The notes: generated by a model not told the origin, from the sequence alone. A stretch of 64,000 nt of DNA from an uncultured bacterium (GCA_905214865.1 CAJMNO010000009.1:1-64000), one strand, 5' to 3'. Shown: positions 17,719 to 26,468, numbered from the stretch's first letter. Program-made: numbers and translations.

Positions 17719-18067
17719 TGGCAGCGCACTCCCGATGTGAGCGGTTTCACAGGTGGTCCTCTGCCAACGCATTGGGTTCTACCAGCATCTATGCAGGCAG
17801 AACGGTTGGGAGGCCTTCTGGGTTCGAGGGGATGGCAAGCGGAGCCCGATATGAGCACTCACGTCGGGAGCTTCCTGCCATCTGACCCCTGTTCTTGGCT
17901 TCAATGGCAACTGGCGCCCGATATGAGTACTCATACCGGGAACTCTCTGCCAACGTGGTACGAGCGAACGGGATGATTCCAGGTGGATGGGGTGACTAAA
18001 GCCCCTCGAAGCTACCTCGTGGCAGCGAAAGCCCGAAGTGAGCACTCATTTCGGGCTTTCGCTGCAA
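17719..18067 (+). repeat. Hairpin quartet A-II (four palindromes with TGGCA feet)
   Basis: Four 48-nt palindromes lie at 17719-17766, 17833-17880, 17905-17952 and 18020-18067, with start distances of 114, 72 and 115 nt. Each begins TGGCA and the first three end TGCCA. The core arms are CCCGATRTGAG and CTCAYRYCGGG around a 2-nt centre. The fourth is an almost perfect 21-bp stem, with feet GCAGCGAAAGCCCGAA and TTCGGGCTTTCGCTGC. The 3' arm of the first is degenerate. Spacer 1 has GCATCTATGCAG at 17785-17796, again 66 nt from the hairpin start. The syntax is the same as quartet A-I despite different stem sequence. Confidence 0.75.
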
Positions 18068-18295
18068 CGGCTTAATGTCCTTCACAGGAACGCGATGTGG
18101 ATGAGAGGCCCTGCTGGGCCTACCGAGGCTAACCCATCGGGAGGATGCCGTTCGAAAGGACGTCTCGCCCAATGCTGCCCCTCCATTCTTAGAGTTCTTT
18201 GGAGGGGTCACCTGTGGAGATGCCGCTTCGTACCGCCGTCGAAGCCTCTTGGCTAGCGGCGGCCGGCATTCCGACCAGGCGTCTGCAGACAAGGC
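18068..18295 (+). other. Tail sequence after quartet A-II
   Basis: No gene is seen. It contains GCCGTTCGAAAG (18147-18158), repeated exactly at 42345-42356 in the second tract, and CTCCATTCTTAGAGTTC (18181-18197), closely matched by CTCCATTCTCAGACTTT at 42410-42426. Confidence 0.5.
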
Positions 18296-18327
18296 GGCCC
18301 GGGGGCCGTCGTCGCAGCCCCCGGGCC
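18296..18327 (-). terminator. Terminator hairpin after the DUF1015 gene
   Basis: GGCCCGGGGGC (18296-18306) pairs perfectly with GCCCCCGGGCC (18317-18327), about 28 nt past the DUF1015 stop on the minus strand. The following bases read GCCTTGTCT, a modest T tail. Confidence 0.6.
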
Positions 18328-18354
18328 AACCGGCGGGAACGAATCACCAAACTC

Positions 18355-19593
18355 CTACTTCAGCCTGCGGATGAAGAGCCCGCTGCGTAGCTTGGGCTCG
18401 AACCACGTGGACTTTGGCGGCATCAGCTCCCCGGCGTCGCTCACTGCCATGAGCTCGTCCACTGACGTGGGGAAGAGCGAGAACGCCACCCCGTCCGTCC
18501 CAGCCAGCTCCTGGAGCCTCCCGAGGCCCTCGATCCCTCCCACGAAGCGGATTCGCTCCGACGTCCGGGGGTCGTCGATCCCCAGGATGGGGGAGAGGAC
18601 CCGCTCCTGCAGGATCGAGGCGTCCAGCGAGGATACGGGGTCACCGTCCTCGGGCAGCTCCGCGGTCAGGTGTACCGGACGCCAGGCGCCCCCGACGAAC
18701 ATGCCGAACTCGTGCCTCCCGGCGGGGGAGACGGGCGCGTCCTGCGCGGGCCCCACGTCGAACCCGGCGGCCTCGACGTCCCTCACCAGCTCGTCGACCG
18801 ACCTCCCGCCCCGGTCCAGCACCACGCGGTTGTAGGCCATCACGTGGAGCTGGCTCGCGGGGAACAGCACCGCGAGGAAGGTGTCCCAGGGCCTCTCGCC
18901 TGCCTCGTCCTTGTCCCCCTCCCTCAGCTCCCGGCAAACGCGGACGGCGGACGCGGCGCGGTGGTGCCCGTCGGCGATGTAGGCGCAGGGGATCGTGGAG
19001 AAGGTCGCCCTCAGGGCCTCGACTGCGGCGGGGCGAGAGACGCGCCACACGGTCTGGCGCACGCCCTCGGCGTCGGTGAAGTCGTACAGCGGCGTTGCGG
19101 ACGAGGCGGCCCCCACCAGCACGTCGATGGCGTAGTTGTCGCGGTAGGTGAGGAAGATCGGACCGGTCTGGGCGCCCGTCGCGCGGATGTGGCGGACGCG
19201 GTCCTCCTCCTTGGCGGCGGTGGTGTTCTCGTGACGGCGGATGGTGCCGTCCAGGTACTCGTCCACGGAGCAGGCGCACGCGATGCCGGTCTGGGCGTGG
19301 CCGTCCTGCTCAAGGTGATAGATGTAGTAGGAGGGCGTCTCGTCGTGGACGAGCGTGCCGTCGGTCGCGCGCTCGCGCATGAGGTCCGCCGCCCGCTGGT
19401 ACACGTCGGGCGCGTACATGTCGTGGTCGGGCGGGAACGAGGTCTCGGGGCGGTCGATGGCGAGGAAGCTCCGGGGGTGCGCCTCAACGTAGGCACGCGC
19501 CCCCTCGCGGTCGAACACGTCGTAGGGAAGCGAGGCAAACTCCTCCGCCCTGTCGGGCGCGGGACGCCAGCACGTCATGGGCTCTGCTCTCAT
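18355..19593 (-). CDS. DUF1015 family protein of the serine biosynthesis cluster
   Basis: A 412-residue cytoplasmic protein of family DUF1015. Landmarks are SLPYDVFDREGARAY near residue 23, ETPSYYIYHLEQDG, RHENTTAAKEEDR, and YIADGHHRAASAV (about residue 222), a His-rich motif conserved in the family. The molecular function is unknown. It repeatedly neighbours serC and serA in anaerobes, as here, where it is third in a serC-serA-DUF1015 operon. An in-frame start at 19665 is open, but AAGGAGAG 4 nt before ATG 19593 (complement) decides the start. Confidence 0.8.
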   Translation of the reverse strand: MRAEPMTCWRPAPDRAEEFASLPYDVFDREGARAYVEAHPRSFLAIDRPETSFPPDHDMYAPDVYQRAADLMRERATDGTLVHDETPSYYIYHLEQDGHAQTGIACACSVDEYLDGTIRRHENTTAAKEEDRVRHIRATGAQTGPIFLTYRDNYAIDVLVGAASSATPLYDFTDAEGVRQTVWRVSRPAAVEALRATFSTIPCAYIADGHHRAASAVRVCRELREGDKDEAGERPWDTFLAVLFPASQLHVMAYNRVVLDRGGRSVDELVRDVEAAGFDVGPAQDAPVSPAGRHEFGMFVGGAWRPVHLTAELPEDGDPVSSLDASILQERVLSPILGIDDPRTSERIRFVGGIEGLGRLQELAGTDGVAFSLFPTSVDELMAVSDAGELMPPKSTWFEPKLRSGLFIRRLK

Positions 19594-19695
19594 GGTCTCT
19601 CCTTTGCTCGTCAGGAAGAGAGGGGACGGCGCCCGTGGTGGGCGACCGTCCCCAATGGTAGCCAATCCCCGCGGCTGCAGGGCGATGCGGGCCGC

Positions 19696-20883
19696 CTAGG
19701 CCCGGGCGGGCTTGATGACCCTGATGCGGTAGATGCCCGGGATCGAGCGCAGGCGGGCGAGGGTGCCCTCGTCCAGCGCCGAGTCGGTGTCGACCAGGGT
19801 GTAGGCGTTCTCTCCCATGGCCTCGTTGCTCATGCGCTGGATGTTGGCGCTGGAGTCGGCGAGCGCGGTCGAGATCTGGCCGATCATGTTGGGGACGTTG
19901 GCGTGGAGCGCCGCGAAGCGCCCGCCGGTCTTGCAGGGGCCCAGGTCGCAGTCGGGGTAGTTGACCGAGTTGCGGATGGTGCCGCGCTCCAGGTACTCCT
20001 TCATCTGGCTCACGGCCATGGTCGCGCAGTTCTCCTCCGCCTCGTTGGTGCAGGCGCCCATGTGCGGGGTAATGAGGGTGTGGGGCATCGTGGCGGTGCC
20101 GGGCGTGGCGAAGTCGGTGACGAAGCAGCCGAGCTTGCCCGACTCAAGGGCGGCCTTGACGTCGGCCTCGTCCACGATGTCGGCGCGCGCGTAGTTGAGG
20201 AGCATGGCGCCGTCGCTGAGGAGGGCGAGTTCCTTGGCGTTGACCATGTGGCGCGTGTCGTCCTTGGAGGGGACGTGGACCGTGAGGTAGTCGGCGCCCT
20301 TGCACAGCTCCTCCATGCTGTCCACGCGCTTGACCGCGCGGTCGAGCTGCCACGCGTGCTCCACGGAGAGGAACGGGTCGTACCCGTAGACGTCCAGCCC
20401 CAGGTAGATGAGCGCGTTCGCGACCTTGGAGCCCACGGCGCCCAGGCCCACCACGCCGACCTTGCGGCCGATGGCCTCGTGGCCGACGAAGGCCTTCTTG
20501 TTCCTCTCGGCCCCCTTCACGATGTCCGGGTCATCGGCGTTGGCGCGGACCCACTCCATGCCGCCCAGCGTGCCGCGCGAGTTGGCGAGCATCATGCCCA
20601 CCACGAGCTCCTTAACGGCGTTGGAGTTGCCGCCGGGCGTGTTGCACACCACCACGCCGCGGCGGGCGCACTCCTCGATGGGGATGTTGTTGTAGCCCGC
20701 CCCCGAGCGTGCGATGATGCGGACGTTGGGCCCCAGGTCCAGGCCGTGGATGTCGGTCGCGCGCACGAGGACGGCGTCCGCCTTGTTGATGTCGTCGGTC
20801 TTCTCGTACCCCTCGCCCAGCTCGGCGATGCCGTCTCGCGTGATGGTCTTGCAGATGTTGTCCAGAACCTTGACGTAGCGCAT
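19696..20883 (-). CDS. serA: D-3-phosphoglycerate dehydrogenase with C-terminal ACT domain
   Basis: A 395-residue enzyme that oxidises 3-phosphoglycerate to 3-phosphohydroxypyruvate with NAD, the first step of serine synthesis. The Rossmann motif GLGAVGSKVA lies near residue 145. The catalytic Arg is in NYARADIVDE and the catalytic His in LITPHMGA. The segment VTDFATPGTA stands where many relatives have an EP-containing stretch, so the catalytic Glu is not obvious. The C-terminal region (about 320-395, from NVPNMIGQISTALADSSANI) is an ACT regulatory domain, likely to bind serine. AGGGAGG precedes the ATG. It lies 66 nt after serC on the same strand. Confidence 0.9.
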   Translation of the reverse strand: MRYVKVLDNICKTITRDGIAELGEGYEKTDDINKADAVLVRATDIHGLDLGPNVRIIARSGAGYNNIPIEECARRGVVVCNTPGGNSNAVKELVVGMMLANSRGTLGGMEWVRANADDPDIVKGAERNKKAFVGHEAIGRKVGVVGLGAVGSKVANALIYLGLDVYGYDPFLSVEHAWQLDRAVKRVDSMEELCKGADYLTVHVPSKDDTRHMVNAKELALLSDGAMLLNYARADIVDEADVKAALESGKLGCFVTDFATPGTATMPHTLITPHMGACTNEAEENCATMAVSQMKEYLERGTIRNSVNYPDCDLGPCKTGGRFAALHANVPNMIGQISTALADSSANIQRMSNEAMGENAYTLVDTDSALDEGTLARLRSIPGIYRIRVIKPARA

Positions 20884-20949
20884 GGCTACCTCCCTGGTGT
20901 CGTGATGTGGCTTGAGCTTCTAGGTTGTGATGGGGCCGGCCTCGACCGG

Positions 20950-22053
20950 CTACCTAGATCGCGGGGCCACGGGGTGTGACGCCTCGAAGTCGGCCATGTA
21001 GGAGAGGAGCGCGTCCACCGCCTGGGCGGGAACCGCGTTGTAGCAGCTGGCGCGCATGCCGCCCACCAGGCGGTGCCCCTTCACGTTGACGATGCCGCGC
21101 TCGGCGGCGCCTGCCACGAACTCCGCGTCCAGCTCGGGCGACGGCGTGCGGAAGGTGACGTTGGCGATGGACCTGTCGGCCGGCACGACCGTGCCGTGGA
21201 AGAGCGAGCTGCCGTCCAGGTAGTCGTAGAGGGGGCGCACCTTGGCCCAGTTCCTCTCCTCCATGGCCCTGAGCCCGCCGGTGTCCTCGATCCAGTGGAA
21301 CACCTTGCCGCACACGTAGATGGCCCAGCAGTTGGGGGTGTTGAGCATGGAGCCCTTGTCCGCCTCCACGCGGTAGTCCAGGTAGGTGGGGCAGATGTCG
21401 GCGTGGGCGGGGCCGTCCGCGATGAGGTCGTCCCGCACGATCACGATGGTGAGGCCGGCGGGGCCGGCGTTCTTCTGCACGCCGGCGTAGACCAGGCCAA
21501 ACCTGCTCACGTCGAGGGGTGCCGAGAGGAAGCAGCTCGAGACGTCCGCCACCAGGGGGACGTCGCCCGTCTGGGGGAACTCGCGCATCATGTTGCCAAA
21601 GACGGTCTCGTTCTGGCACACGTACACGTAGTCGAGGCCCTGGTCCACCGATGCCGGGAAGGCGGGCACGCGGTCGAACGACGTGTCCTCGCTCGATGCG
21701 ATGACCACCGACTCCCCGTACTTCCCCGCCTCGCGCTGGGCCTTCTGCGACCAGTTGCCGCTCACCACGTAGCCGGCGCGCCCGTTGCGCATGAGGTTGA
21801 GGGGGATCGCGGCAAACTGCAGCGTTGCCCCGCCCATGAAGAACAGCACCCGGTAGTTGTCGGGGATGCCCATGAGGCGGCGGAGCGTCGCCTCGGTGTC
21901 GTCGATGATCTGCTGAAAGGGGGCGGAGCGGTGGCTCATCTCCATGACGGACATGCCCGTCCCGCGGTAGTCGAGCATCTCCGCCGCGCATTCCCTCAGC
22001 ACGGTCTCGGGAAGTGCGGCAGGGCCGGCCGAGAAGTTGTAGACGCGGGACAT
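20950..22053 (-). CDS. serC: Phosphoserine aminotransferase
   Basis: A 367-residue fold-type I PLP enzyme converting 3-phosphohydroxypyruvate and glutamate to phosphoserine. It begins with the family N-terminus VYNFSAGPAALPE, has the phosphate-binding MGGATLQFA near residue 75, the conserved ADVSSCFLS and the PLP lysine in YAGVQKNAGPAG (about residue 192). The C-terminal GMRASCYNAVP is also typical. AGGAGGGG sits just before the ATG. It is the first gene of the serC-serA-DUF1015 operon, divergent from a HAD phosphatase gene. No SerB of classical type is adjacent. Confidence 0.92.
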   Translation of the reverse strand: MSRVYNFSAGPAALPETVLRECAAEMLDYRGTGMSVMEMSHRSAPFQQIIDDTEATLRRLMGIPDNYRVLFFMGGATLQFAAIPLNLMRNGRAGYVVSGNWSQKAQREAGKYGESVVIASSEDTSFDRVPAFPASVDQGLDYVYVCQNETVFGNMMREFPQTGDVPLVADVSSCFLSAPLDVSRFGLVYAGVQKNAGPAGLTIVIVRDDLIADGPAHADICPTYLDYRVEADKGSMLNTPNCWAIYVCGKVFHWIEDTGGLRAMEERNWAKVRPLYDYLDGSSLFHGTVVPADRSIANVTFRTPSPELDAEFVAGAAERGIVNVKGHRLVGGMRASCYNAVPAQAVDALLSYMADFEASHPVAPRSR

Positions 22054-22084
22054 GAACCCCTCCTGAATCCGTATGATTTTTCAA

Positions 22085-22211
22085 GCTAGTACGCTATCGC
22101 TCCGGCGGGATTTTCAGGCGCTCGGAAATCCGCTGTTTCTCCTCCCGTAACCTTCGCGACTCAAACCGGTGCGGTATGGTAGCCATGCGGTAGCGTATGA
22201 GGGTAGCGTAT
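22085..22211. promoter_or_regulatory. Divergent promoter region with TAGCGTA repeats
   Basis: GGTAGCGTAT occurs twice in direct repeat (22189-22198 and 22202-22211, 13-nt period), and the inverted form TACGCTA lies near 22089-22095, close to the serC start. This could be an operator shared by serC and the HAD gene; no regulator is identified. Confidence 0.3.
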
Positions 22212-22249
22212 CGAGCGCCGCGCGTGGCGCGCGGCAAGGGGGAGGGCGC

Positions 22250-22936
22250 ATGCCGGGAGAGGGAACTGGGTCCGTCGTCGAGGGCATCCGTGCGAGGAGG
22301 TTCGTCCTCTTCGACCTTGACGGCACGGTTACCGACACCCTCGACGGCATCGTGAGGACCGCGCGGTCCGTCCTGCGCGACTACGGGCTTCCCGAGGAGC
22401 GCCTGGTGGACGCACCCAAGCTCGTGGGGCCGCCCTTCCCGCAGGCGTTCTCGATGGTGTTTGGCCTCTCGGAGGGGGACGCCCGCGAGGTCACCCGAAG
22501 GTACCGCGACATCTACGACAACCTGGGGCCTGCCGCGTGGCCGGCGTTCGAGGGCATTGGCCAGCTCGTGAGGGACCTGCGCTTCGCGGGCCGCGTCGTC
22601 GCCACCGCCAGCTCCAAGCGCCAGGCGATGGTGCGCCGCTGCCTCGCCGACAACGGCCTGGAGGACGCCTTCGACCTGGTGATAGGGCGCGTGAGCGACG
22701 GGGGAGAGACGAAGGCGCAGACCATCGCCCGAGCGCTCGACGCGCTGGGTGCCAGCCCCTCGCAGGCGGTCATGGTCGGCGACCGGTACTTTGACGTGGA
22801 CGGGGCCAGCGCCAACGACGTCCCGTGCGTGGGTGTGACCTACGGCCACACCGCGCCCCGCTCGGAGCTTGAGCGGGCCGGCGCCGTCGCCATCGCGGGG
22901 AGCGTGGACGAGCTGCGCCGCATCCTGCTGGGGTAG
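22250..22936 (+). CDS. HAD hydrolase, phosphoglycolate phosphatase-like
   Basis: A 228-residue HAD-IA phosphatase. Motif I is FDLDGTVTDT, motif II TASSKRQ, motif III GGETKAQT (Lys) and motif IV MVGDRYFDVDG. The segment KLVGPPFPQAFSMVFG is typical of phosphoglycolate phosphatase-like members. An upstream ATG at 22169 is in frame, but GGGGGAGG just before ATG 22250 and the position of motif I favour the shorter form. It is divergent from serC. It might supply phosphoserine phosphatase activity missing from the operon, but its sequence does not show this. Confidence 0.8.
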   Translation: MPGEGTGSVVEGIRARRFVLFDLDGTVTDTLDGIVRTARSVLRDYGLPEERLVDAPKLVGPPFPQAFSMVFGLSEGDAREVTRRYRDIYDNLGPAAWPAFEGIGQLVRDLRFAGRVVATASSKRQAMVRRCLADNGLEDAFDLVIGRVSDGGETKAQTIARALDALGASPSQAVMVGDRYFDVDGASANDVPCVGVTYGHTAPRSELERAGAVAIAGSVDELRRILLG

Positions 22937-23074
22937 GGCTCGCGGGCGCCTCGCCGCTGGCAGCGACCGGTCGGGGGCTTTGCCGCCCGGGGGCGAATCC
23001 AGCCCCGTGGGGTGGGGTACAGTAGCCCAAAGGGCAAGTCTCGCTTGCCAACGGTCTGCGAAAGGGGTTCCACC

Positions 23075-23422
23075 ATGGCTGCAATCGATGATCTTACCGA
23101 GGGCGCGCGCAAGGCATTCCTGTTGGGCGTGGGCGCCGTCGCAATGGGTGCCGAGAAGACCCAGAGCGTGGTCAACGACCTCGTCAAGAAGGGCGAGATG
23201 ACGGTCGAGCAGGGCAAGGCCATCAACGAGGAGCTCCACCGCAAGGTCTCGGAGGCCGCGGCGGACAGCTCCGACGCCGCCCTGAAGGAGAAGCTCAAGG
23301 GCATGACGCCCGAGGAGCGCGCCGCGTGGGTCAAGAAGGCGCAGCAGTACGCCGACGACCTCGATGCCGAGACCGTTGAGGTCGAGGTCGAGGACGCGGA
23401 CGACGACTCCGCCAAGGCGTAG
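23075..23422 (+). CDS. Phasin-like protein (PHA granule-associated family)
   Basis: A 115-residue, mostly helical acidic protein. The N-terminus, LTEGARKAFLLGVGAVAMGAE, is an amphipathic helix. It is followed by the family signature LVKKGEMTVEQGKAINEEL and an Asp/Glu-rich tail. Members of this family are annotated as phasins, but in many Gram-positive bacteria there is no PHA synthase and they sit just before a UbiB/ABC1 kinase gene, as here (16-nt gap). Start ATG 23075 is preferred over 23012 because AAAGGGG precedes it. The exact role is unknown; partner of the kinase is an inference. Confidence 0.7.
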   Translation: MAAIDDLTEGARKAFLLGVGAVAMGAEKTQSVVNDLVKKGEMTVEQGKAINEELHRKVSEAAADSSDAALKEKLKGMTPEERAAWVKKAQQYADDLDAETVEVEVEDADDDSAKA

Positions 23423-23437
23423 GCGGCCCGGGGCGCA

Positions 23438-25213
23438 GTGACCTTGGGACGCGGGATCGACAGGGACCCATCCGACGAGAGGGAGGAGGGGGCATCCACC
23501 GGCAGCGGGGACGCCCCCTCCCCGGACTCGTGGGCCGGCGCACGGCTGGACGACTCCCTGGAGTGGCAGGACACCATCGGCATCTTTGGCCGCCACTCGG
23601 GCGACGACCGGGAGTTCGGCATCTCGCGCAAGAGCAAGATCGCGCGCATGCGCGAGATCCTCTCGATCGCGAGCCACTACGACGTGTTCCGCGGCCTCAC
23701 GCCCGTCAACTTCCGCGAGCTGCTGGAGGAGCTGGGCCCCACATTCGTGAAGGCGGGGCAGATCCTCTCCATGAGGTCAGAGATCCTGCCCGAGAGCTTT
23801 TGCCAGGAGCTGACCAAGCTCAGGGCCGACGTGGAGCCCATGAGCCGCGACGTGGTGCTCGACACCCTGCGCGCCGAGTACCCCATTCCCATCGAGGACA
23901 TCTTCGACGCCATCGACGACGTCCCGCTGGGGTCCGCCTCCGTCGCCCAGGTGCACAAGGCGCGCCTGATCACCGGCGAGACCGTTGCGGTGAAGGTGCA
24001 GCGCCCGCACGTGCAGGAGATCATGGCGCAGGACATCTCCATCATGATGTCGCTCGCGCGCCGCGCCCAGCGCTTTGTGGGGGACGAGCAGTTCCTGGAC
24101 CTGCAGTCGGTGGTCGACGAGCTGTGGCAGTCGTTCAAGGAGGAGACGGACTTCCTGGTCGAGGCCAGGAGCCTGGAGGAGTTCAGGCGCAACAACGCCG
24201 GGTGCGCCTTCGTCGACTGCCCCAAGCCCTACCCGCGCTGGTGCACCCGCCATGTGGTGGTGATGGACTACGTGGAGGGCATCCCCATCGGCAACACCAC
24301 CGAGCTTCTCTCCCAGGGGTACGACCTCGCCGAGATAGGCACCAAGCTGGTGGACAACTACGCCCAGCAGATGCTGGACGACGGGTTCTTCCATGCCGAT
24401 CCGCACCCGGGCAACCTGGTGATTCGGGGCGGGAGGATCGTGTATCTCGACCTCGGCCTGATGGGCCGGCTGTCGTCGCACGACCGCGCGGCGATGCGCG
24501 ACATGGTGGTCGCCGTCGCCCGGCACGACGCCGCGGGGTTGGAGGCGGGGCTTCTGCGCTTCTCGGTCTCGGACGTGCGGGACGTGGACCACGCGAGCCT
24601 GCTGGCAGACCTGGACTCCATCATCGACGACTTTGGCGACGCCGACCTGGGCGACCTGGACGTGGGGGCGTTCCTCAACTCCCTCATCAACATGGCGCGC
24701 AAGAACGGGATCGAGCTTCCGGGGACCGTGACCATGCTCGCCCGCTCGCTGGTGACGCTCGAGGGCGTGGTGGACGAGTTTCTCCCCGGCGTCTCGATCG
24801 TCCAGATCCTGCGCGACCACATCCGCGCGCACCTCACGCCCAAGGACCTTGCGCGCAGCGAGATCCGTAGGTTTGGACGCGAGGGATATACCGCCTCGCA
24901 CTCGCTCCTCAGGGCGGCCTCGCAGGCGGACACCGCCATGAGCATGCTCACGCGCGGCCAGCTTAGGGTGGGCGTCGACCTTCCCGGCACCCGTGACCCC
25001 ATGGGCGACCTAGCGCGCTCGAGCGACCGGCTGACCATGGGCATCATCGTCGCCGGGCTCTTCATCGGCTCTTCGGTGGTCTACTACGCTCGCATCGAGC
25101 CCGTCCTGTTTGGCATCCCCGTCATCGGCTTCCTGGGCTACCTCATCGCGTTGGTCCTGGGACTCACGATCGTTCACCAGATCATGAGGGAGTCCAGGCA
25201 CCGCAGGCGCTAG
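23438..25213 (+). CDS. UbiB/ABC1/AarF family atypical protein kinase
   Basis: A 591-residue protein with a disordered acidic N-terminus (about 1-50), an ABC1 kinase-like domain (about 85-440) and two C-terminal transmembrane helices (about 530-575). Family features are the KxGQ motif in FVKAGQILSMR, the Ala-rich-loop equivalent GSASVAQVH, the ATP lysine in VAVKVQRP, and a catalytic-loop region HADPHPGN with the metal segment YLDLGLMG. These kinases act on or near membrane lipids and isoprenoid quinones. The start is GTG with few alternatives. It forms an operon with the phasin-like gene and ends at a bidirectional terminator. Confidence 0.87.
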   Translation: MTLGRGIDRDPSDEREEGASTGSGDAPSPDSWAGARLDDSLEWQDTIGIFGRHSGDDREFGISRKSKIARMREILSIASHYDVFRGLTPVNFRELLEELGPTFVKAGQILSMRSEILPESFCQELTKLRADVEPMSRDVVLDTLRAEYPIPIEDIFDAIDDVPLGSASVAQVHKARLITGETVAVKVQRPHVQEIMAQDISIMMSLARRAQRFVGDEQFLDLQSVVDELWQSFKEETDFLVEARSLEEFRRNNAGCAFVDCPKPYPRWCTRHVVVMDYVEGIPIGNTTELLSQGYDLAEIGTKLVDNYAQQMLDDGFFHADPHPGNLVIRGGRIVYLDLGLMGRLSSHDRAAMRDMVVAVARHDAAGLEAGLLRFSVSDVRDVDHASLLADLDSIIDDFGDADLGDLDVGAFLNSLINMARKNGIELPGTVTMLARSLVTLEGVVDEFLPGVSIVQILRDHIRAHLTPKDLARSEIRRFGREGYTASHSLLRAASQADTAMSMLTRGQLRVGVDLPGTRDPMGDLARSSDRLTMGIIVAGLFIGSSVVYYARIEPVLFGIPVIGFLGYLIALVLGLTIVHQIMRESRHRRR

Positions 25214-25244
25214 GGTCCTGCATCCCCTCGCCAAGGCAGAGCGA

Positions 25245-25273
25245 AGCCGGGGAGAGCTAAGCTCCCCCCGGCT
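25245..25273. terminator. Terminator hairpin between convergent genes
   Basis: AGCCGGGGAGAGCT pairs with GCTCCCCCCGGCT (25245-25273) around a 2-nt loop with one mismatch. It lies between the UbiB gene and the opposite GNAT fusion gene. Confidence 0.6.
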
Positions 25274-25321
25274 CAACACCCGCATTCCACCAAGCGATTG
25301 GCTTGCGCCGTTGGATCCCCG

Positions 25322-26449
25322 CTAGTCTCCCCAGCCGCAGAGACGGAGCACAGCGTCGACCGTGTTGCGTGTCTCGCGGTAGATGCCCGGCAGCTTGGAC
25401 TCGCGCGGGCCTGCGACGTTGAGGGTGAGCCCGGTCCCGATGCCGCGGAGCCACTCCGCCACCTTACCCGCCTCCGATGCGCCGCGTACCACCAGGCACG
25501 GCCGCCCGTAGGCGCGGGCGAAGCGCTCGGTCATCTCCGTGCCGCTCTTGGGCTCCAGGCCTGCCGGTGCAACGATGAGCGTTGCGTGGGAGTCCCGCAC
25601 GTTCCAGGCGGTCCGCTCCACGTATCCCTCGGAGGGGCTGGGCCGCAGCTCCGGGTACGGCGCCATGACCCCGGGAGCCTGAGGGTAGTCCTCGGCGAGG
25701 CCGTTGGGAGGGCACCATCCGCAGATGGGCGTCCCCAGCTCGCGCGCGGCGTCGAGTCCGCCGCGGTCGGCGCCCGTCTGGCCACCGGACCTGATGCGGG
25801 CGACCAGGCGGATGCCCTCCACGAGGGTGCCGGCCTGACGCTGCTGGCGCTCGATCTGGTCAGGGCTCTGGGGGTCTGCCGCCTGCGTCTGCTCCCACTC
25901 GGACCGCGTGATGCGCTGGACGTTCTCGTCCCTCACCCTCCCGGCGGCGTCGGTCACGCCCTCGTTGCGGTGATGCGGGGAGAGGCCCAGCCGGTCCTGC
26001 ACCCTCCGGCTTCGCTCGTTGCCCTCGTAGTAGGCGGCCCATACGGCGGCAAGCCCGAGCGACCTGAAGCCATAGGAGAGGACCGCACGGCACGCCTCGG
26101 TGGCGTACCCCTCTCCCCAGAGGGGCCTTCCCAGCCAGTAGCCCAGGTCCGCCTCGTCATCCGGGATGGCGAGGGACGAGGCGTCGCCCACCCTGAGGGC
26201 GATGGCGCCGACCGGGCCGGCGTAGGGGCTTGAGCCAAGCAGCGTGATGGCCCAGCTGTTGGGGACGGCGAGGATGTCGCGGATGACGCGCCTGCTGTCC
26301 TCGGGGCTCTGGTGCGGAGGGAACCCCGCGCCCTCGCATACCATGGGGTCGCGGGCAAACCGGTACAGCGCGTCCGCGTCCTCCTCTCCCCAGGGCCTGA
26401 GGCGAAGGCGCGTGGTCTGGAGGACTGGTGTGCTGGTCTCCTGTGACAT
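25322..26449 (-). CDS. Fusion of GNAT acetyltransferase and SLOG-like putative molybdenum-carrier domain
   Basis: A 375-residue two-domain protein. Residues about 8-170 are a GNAT N-acetyltransferase of the RimJ/RimL type: TTRLRLRPW, LGYWLGRPLWGEGYATEA, and GNERSRRVQDRLGL. Residues about 210-375 match the putative molybdenum carrier / circularly permuted YpsA family of the SLOG superfamily: RIRSGGQTGADRGGLDAA, ICGWCPPNG, AEDYPQ, and TAWNVRDSHATLIVAP. SLOG domains bind nucleotides or nucleotide-derived ligands. Start ATG 26449 follows GGGAG. I see no frameshift; the fusion is continuous through a Gln-rich linker. The substrate of either domain is unknown. Confidence 0.75.
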   Translation of the reverse strand: MSQETSTPVLQTTRLRLRPWGEEDADALYRFARDPMVCEGAGFPPHQSPEDSRRVIRDILAVPNSWAITLLGSSPYAGPVGAIALRVGDASSLAIPDDEADLGYWLGRPLWGEGYATEACRAVLSYGFRSLGLAAVWAAYYEGNERSRRVQDRLGLSPHHRNEGVTDAAGRVRDENVQRITRSEWEQTQAADPQSPDQIERQQRQAGTLVEGIRLVARIRSGGQTGADRGGLDAARELGTPICGWCPPNGLAEDYPQAPGVMAPYPELRPSPSEGYVERTAWNVRDSHATLIVAPAGLEPKSGTEMTERFARAYGRPCLVVRGASEAGKVAEWLRGIGTGLTLNVAGPRESKLPGIYRETRNTVDAVLRLCGWGD

Positions 26450-26468
26450 GGCTGCTCCCAACGTAAAG

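Noticed and set aside
17097..18067. CRISPR array
   Set aside because: Repeats are imperfect, vary in stem sequence, have alternating spacings of about 72 and 103-115 nt with partly conserved spacers, and no cas genes are present.
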